A DNA stretch of 64,000 nt from Cronobacter turicensis z3032 (GTDB taxonomy: Bacteria > Pseudomonadota > Gammaproteobacteria > Enterobacterales > Enterobacteriaceae), in the NCBI GenBank assembly GCA_000027065.2, contig FN543093.2, positions 1,058,074-1,122,073 on the forward strand. Direction: 5' to 3'. Of the stretch, positions 61,172 through 64,000 are shown piece after piece. A program made the position numbers and the translations under genes. Under the pieces are notes generated by a model. The model was not told where the DNA came from. It saw only the letters and a list, made by a program, of their open reading frames with translations, and did not search any database. Each line of letters starts with the position of its first letter. Position 1 is the stretch's first letter.

Positions 61172-61510
61172 ATGAAGCTGGTTACCGTGGTAATCAAACC
61201 GTTCAAACTGGAAGACGTGCGTGAAGCACTCTCCACCATTGGCATTCAGGGGCTTACCGTCACCGAGGTGAAAGGGTTCGGGCGCCAGAAAGGCCATGCC
61301 GAGCTTTACCGCGGCGCCGAATACAGTGTGAACTTCCTGCCTAAAGTAAAAATCGACGTGGCGATCGCAGACGATCAACTGGATGAGGTTATCGAGGTGG
61401 TCAGCAAGGCCGCGTGGACCGGTAAAATTGGCGACGGCAAAATTTTTGTCGCCGAACTGCAACGCGTGATTCGTATTCGTACCGGCGAAGCCGACGAAGC
61501 GGCTCTCTGA
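61172..61510 (+). CDS. glnK: nitrogen regulatory PII protein GlnK
   Basis: GlnK is the PII paralogue that plugs the ammonium channel AmtB when nitrogen is plentiful. It binds ATP/ADP and 2-oxoglutarate. The 112-residue protein (MKLVTVVIKPFKLEDVREAL) has the T-loop with uridylylation Tyr51 (ELYRGAEYSVNFLPK) and the conserved TGKIGDGKIFV. The start at 61172 follows GGAGGGGATCT; an upstream in-frame ATG would translate through the sigma54 promoter and is rejected. Confidence 0.97.
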   Translation: MKLVTVVIKPFKLEDVREALSTIGIQGLTVTEVKGFGRQKGHAELYRGAEYSVNFLPKVKIDVAIADDQLDEVIEVVSKAAWTGKIGDGKIFVAELQRVIRIRTGEADEAAL

Positions 61511-61541
61511 TTTCTGGCCAACCGTTACAGGAATGCACAAG

Positions 61542-62828
61542 ATGAAACACACAGCCTTTAAATCGGGTTTCGGCCTGCTTGCTTTATTGCCGGGCATTGC
61601 CCTGGCGGCGCCCGCAGTAGCGGATAAAGCCGATAACGCCTTTATGATGATCTGCACCGCGCTGGTGCTGTTTATGACGATCCCCGGCCTCGCGCTCTTT
61701 TACGGCGGTCTTATTCGCGCGAAAAACGTGCTCTCGATGCTGACGCAGATTTCCGTCGCGTTCGCGCTGGTTTGCGTGCTGTGGGTGGTGTATGGCTACT
61801 CGCTGGCGTTCGGCAGCGGCGGCAGCTTCTTTGGCAACGTCGACTGGCTGCTGCTGAAGGGCATCAAAATTACCGACCTGATGGGCAGCTTCTATCAGTA
61901 CATTCACGTCGCGTTCCAGGGCTCCTTCGCCTGTATCACCGTAGGGCTTATCGTCGGCGCGCTGGCGGAACGCATCCGCTTCTCGGCGGTAGTGATTTTC
62001 GTGGCGGTGTGGCTCACCTTCTCCTATGTGCCGATTGCCCATATGGTCTGGGGCGGCGGTCTGCTGGCGTCTCACGGCGCGCTGGATTTCGCAGGCGGCA
62101 CCGTAGTACACATTAACGCCGCTGTGGCGGGCCTGGTGGGCGCGTATCTGGTCGGCAAACGCGTCGGGTTTGGCAAAGAAGCGTTTAAACCGCATAACCT
62201 GCCGATGGTCTTTACCGGCACCGCGATCCTTTACTTCGGCTGGTTCGGCTTTAACGCTGGCTCCGCCAGCGCGGCCAACGAAATCGCGGGCCTGGCGTTT
62301 GTGAACACCGTTGTCGCGACGGCGGCGGCCATTCTTGCCTGGGTCTTTGGCGAATGGGCGCTGCGCGGTAAGCCATCGCTGCTGGGCGCCTGCTCCGGCG
62401 CCATTGCCGGTCTGGTGGGCGTGACGCCTGCGTGCGGCTACATCGGCGTTGGCGGCTCGCTTATCGTGGGTATCGCGGCGGGTCTGGCAGGCTTGTGGGG
62501 CGTGACCATGCTGAAACGCTGGCTGCGCGTTGACGACCCGTGCGACGTGTTCGGCGTGCATGGCGTCTGCGGCATCGTGGGCTGCATCCTGACCGGTATC
62601 TTCGCCTCCACGTCGCTCGGCGGCGTGGGTTTCGCCGAGGGTGTGACGATGGGCCATCAGGTGCTGGTGCAGCTTGAGAGTATTGCGATTACCGTAGTGT
62701 GGTCCGGCGTGGTGGCGTTTATCGCTTACAAAGCCGCGGATTTGACAGTTGGCCTGCGCGTTTCCGAAGAGCAGGAGCGCGAAGGGCTGGACGTCAACAG
62801 CCACGGCGAGAATGCCTACAACGCCTGA
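61542..62828 (+). CDS. amtB: ammonium channel AmtB
   Basis: AmtB conducts ammonia/ammonium across the inner membrane and binds GlnK. The 428-residue protein has a cleavable signal peptide (to ALAAP) and eleven membrane helices. DKADNAFMMICTALVLFM, FQGSFACITVGLIVGALAERIRF and the twin pore histidines in VVHINAAVAG and GVHGVCGIVGC are characteristic. ATG 61542 is preferred because AGGA lies ten bases upstream; the ATG at 61533 is directly against it. It is co-transcribed with glnK. Confidence 0.96.
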   Translation: MKHTAFKSGFGLLALLPGIALAAPAVADKADNAFMMICTALVLFMTIPGLALFYGGLIRAKNVLSMLTQISVAFALVCVLWVVYGYSLAFGSGGSFFGNVDWLLLKGIKITDLMGSFYQYIHVAFQGSFACITVGLIVGALAERIRFSAVVIFVAVWLTFSYVPIAHMVWGGGLLASHGALDFAGGTVVHINAAVAGLVGAYLVGKRVGFGKEAFKPHNLPMVFTGTAILYFGWFGFNAGSASAANEIAGLAFVNTVVATAAAILAWVFGEWALRGKPSLLGACSGAIAGLVGVTPACGYIGVGGSLIVGIAAGLAGLWGVTMLKRWLRVDDPCDVFGVHGVCGIVGCILTGIFASTSLGGVGFAEGVTMGHQVLVQLESIAITVVWSGVVAFIAYKAADLTVGLRVSEEQEREGLDVNSHGENAYNA

Positions 62829-62851
62829 TAGTTGGGTTATCTCCAGAGCAC

Positions 62852-62882
62852 AAAAACCTCCCGCATGCGGGAGGTTTTTTTA
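62852..62882 (+). terminator. terminator of glnK-amtB
   Basis: AAACCTCCCGC and GCGGGAGGTTT form an 11-bp stem with an AT centre, followed by a T-run. Confidence 0.9.
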
Positions 62883-62903
62883 TGGGGAGAGGTGGGGTTA
62901 ATG

Positions 62904-62928
62904 TAAAAAGGCGGGTGCGCTTACCCGC
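62904..62928 (-). terminator. terminator of tesB overlapping its stop codon
   Basis: On the minus strand GCGGGT, a loop of about six bases and ACCCGC form a stem followed by CTTTTT. The TAA stop of tesB (62923-62921) straddles the left arm and loop. Confidence 0.7.
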
Positions 62929-63781
62929 GTTTTCTCATCACGCCTTCCTGCACGGTCGAGGCGACCAGCACGCCATCCTGCGTATAAAACTCGCCGCGCA
63001 CAAAACCACGGGCGCTGGAGGCGGAGGTGCTCTCCACGCTGTAAAGCAGCCATTCGTTCATATCGAACGGACGGTGGAACCACATCGAGTGATCGATCGT
63101 CGCCACCTGCATTCCCGGCTCCAGGAAGCCAACGCCGTGCGGTTGCAGCGCCACCACCAGAAAATTGAAGTCCGATGCGTAACCGAGCAGCGACTGGTGC
63201 ACGCGCACCTCATCCGGCATCTGCCCGTTGGCGCGCATCCATACCTGACGCTCCGGTTTCGCCGTATGGCCTTTCAGCGGGTTGTGAAACTCCACCGGGC
63301 GGATCTCCAGCGGCTTATCGCACAGGAATTTGTCCTTCACCTGCGGCGGGAGAAGATGCGCCAGCGAGCGGGCGATTTCAGTTTCCGATTTCAGCCCGTC
63401 AGGCGCAGGCGCGGGCGGCATGATTTTCTGATGCTCGAAGCCGCCTTCCGGCGCCTGGAATGAGGCGGTCATATAGAAAATCGGCTTTCCGTTCTGGATG
63501 GCCGCCACGCGCCGGGCGCTAAAACTATTGCCGTCGCGCAGGACTTCCACGTCATAGACGATGGGTTTCTGGCTGTCGCCGGGGCGCAGGAAATAGCTGT
63601 GAAACGAGTGGACGAGACGATCTTCCGGTACCGTCGCTTTGGCGGCATACAGCGCCTGTCCGACGACCTGTCCGCCGAACACCTGCCGTAATCCGAGATC
63701 TTCGCTTTGGCCGCGAAAAAGCCCTTCTTCGATTTTTTCCAGATTTAATAACGCGAGTAAATTGCTCAGCGCCTGACTCAT
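62921..63781 (-). CDS. tesB: acyl-CoA thioesterase II TesB
   Basis: TesB hydrolyses a broad range of medium- and long-chain acyl-CoA esters. The 286-residue protein is a double hot-dog fold: first domain with [20 protein letters not shown] and second with [19 protein letters not shown]. This includes the Asp, and later Thr and Gln ([19 protein letters not shown]), of the catalytic triad. The start at 63781 matches the family; 30 upstream codons are unsupported. Confidence 0.96.
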   Translation of the reverse strand: MSQALSNLLALLNLEKIEEGLFRGQSEDLGLRQVFGGQVVGQALYAAKATVPEDRLVHSFHSYFLRPGDSQKPIVYDVEVLRDGNSFSARRVAAIQNGKPIFYMTASFQAPEGGFEHQKIMPPAPAPDGLKSETEIARSLAHLLPPQVKDKFLCDKPLEIRPVEFHNPLKGHTAKPERQVWMRANGQMPDEVRVHQSLLGYASDFNFLVVALQPHGVGFLEPGMQVATIDHSMWFHRPFDMNEWLLYSVESTSASSARGFVRGEFYTQDGVLVASTVQEGVMRKRG

Positions 63782-64000
63782 AAAGGGTCCTCTGCTACCG
63801 GGGAATGCACAGCTGTGCGAATAATATATTCCGATTATAACGCAGAAAGAGAACTGGTCAGAGGGGTTCAATAATCTTAATAGCGCCCCGTTTCCAGGCG
63901 AAAATTAGTGATATGTGCCACACTTAGCCCGACAAACATGTTGTGACAGCTCACGCTGGTGAGTGCCAGGCGCTTACTGGTGGAATGAAAATAAGGAGAA
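63782..64000 (+). promoter_or_regulatory. tesB upstream gap ending in a ribosome-binding site, probably of ybaY
   Basis: No gene lies in these 219 bases. AAGGAG at 63993-63998 sits at the very end, so a plus-strand gene should begin just beyond the window. In E. coli the divergent neighbour of tesB is the lipoprotein gene ybaY, which fits. Confidence 0.5.

Overview
The window is chromosomal DNA of a GC-rich member of the Enterobacteriaceae. Gene order follows the Escherichia coli/Salmonella backbone almost gene for gene: acpH-queA-tgt-yajC-secDF, tsx, yajI, nrdR-ribD-ribH-nusB-thiL-pgpA, yajO, dxs-ispA-xseB, thiI, yajL-panE, yajQ, yajR, cyoABCDE, ampG-yajG, bolA, tig, clpP-clpX-lon-hupB, ppiD, ybaV, fadM, queC, ybaE, cof, decR, mdlAB, glnK-amtB, tesB. 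High GC, a cdsH-like gene next to decR, and the inserted blocks suggest a Cronobacter-type genus or a close relative. The genus is an inference; no rRNA is present to settle it.

Layout. 1-2.0 kb: tail of one gene and a DUF3999 protein, then acpH. 2.1-7.6 kb: queuosine genes queA and tgt followed by yajC-secD-secF. 7.8-9.6 kb: nucleoside channel tsx and lipoprotein yajI. 9.7-14 kb: nrdR and the riboflavin/nusB/thiL/pgpA cluster. 14-18.1 kb: yajO and the isoprenoid operon xseB-ispA-dxs (minus strand). 18.3-23.4 kb: thiI, yajL-panE, yajQ, yajR. 23.5-28.3 kb: cytochrome bo3 operon. 28.9-31.9 kb: an Hsp70/J-protein pair (hscC-djlC) inserted between cyo and ampG. 31.9-36.3 kb: ampG, yajG, bolA, tig. 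36.6-43.7 kb: the protein quality-control block clpP, clpX, lon, hupB, ppiD, with recognisable heat-shock promoters before clpP and lon.

44-49.5 kb is the main accessory block. A type I-E CRISPR array of 38 repeats and 37 spacers, with its leader on the left, sits directly after fadM. A frameshifted crcB and a metallo-beta-lactamase-fold hydrolase follow, before the backbone resumes at queC. No cas gene lies in the window.

52.2-56.8 kb is a second accessory block between cof and decR. It holds a small lipoprotein and a very long periplasmic coiled-coil protein ending in an FkpA/Mip-like region. The coiled coil carries a 180-bp tandem repeat, and one copy contains a compensated pair of frameshifts. 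This pair is the least explained system in the window. A cdsH-like PLP enzyme divergent from decR closes the block. 57.4-63.8 kb: mdlAB, the nitrogen-regulated glnK-amtB pair with sigma54 and NtrC sites, and tesB. The window stops at a ribosome-binding site that probably belongs to ybaY.
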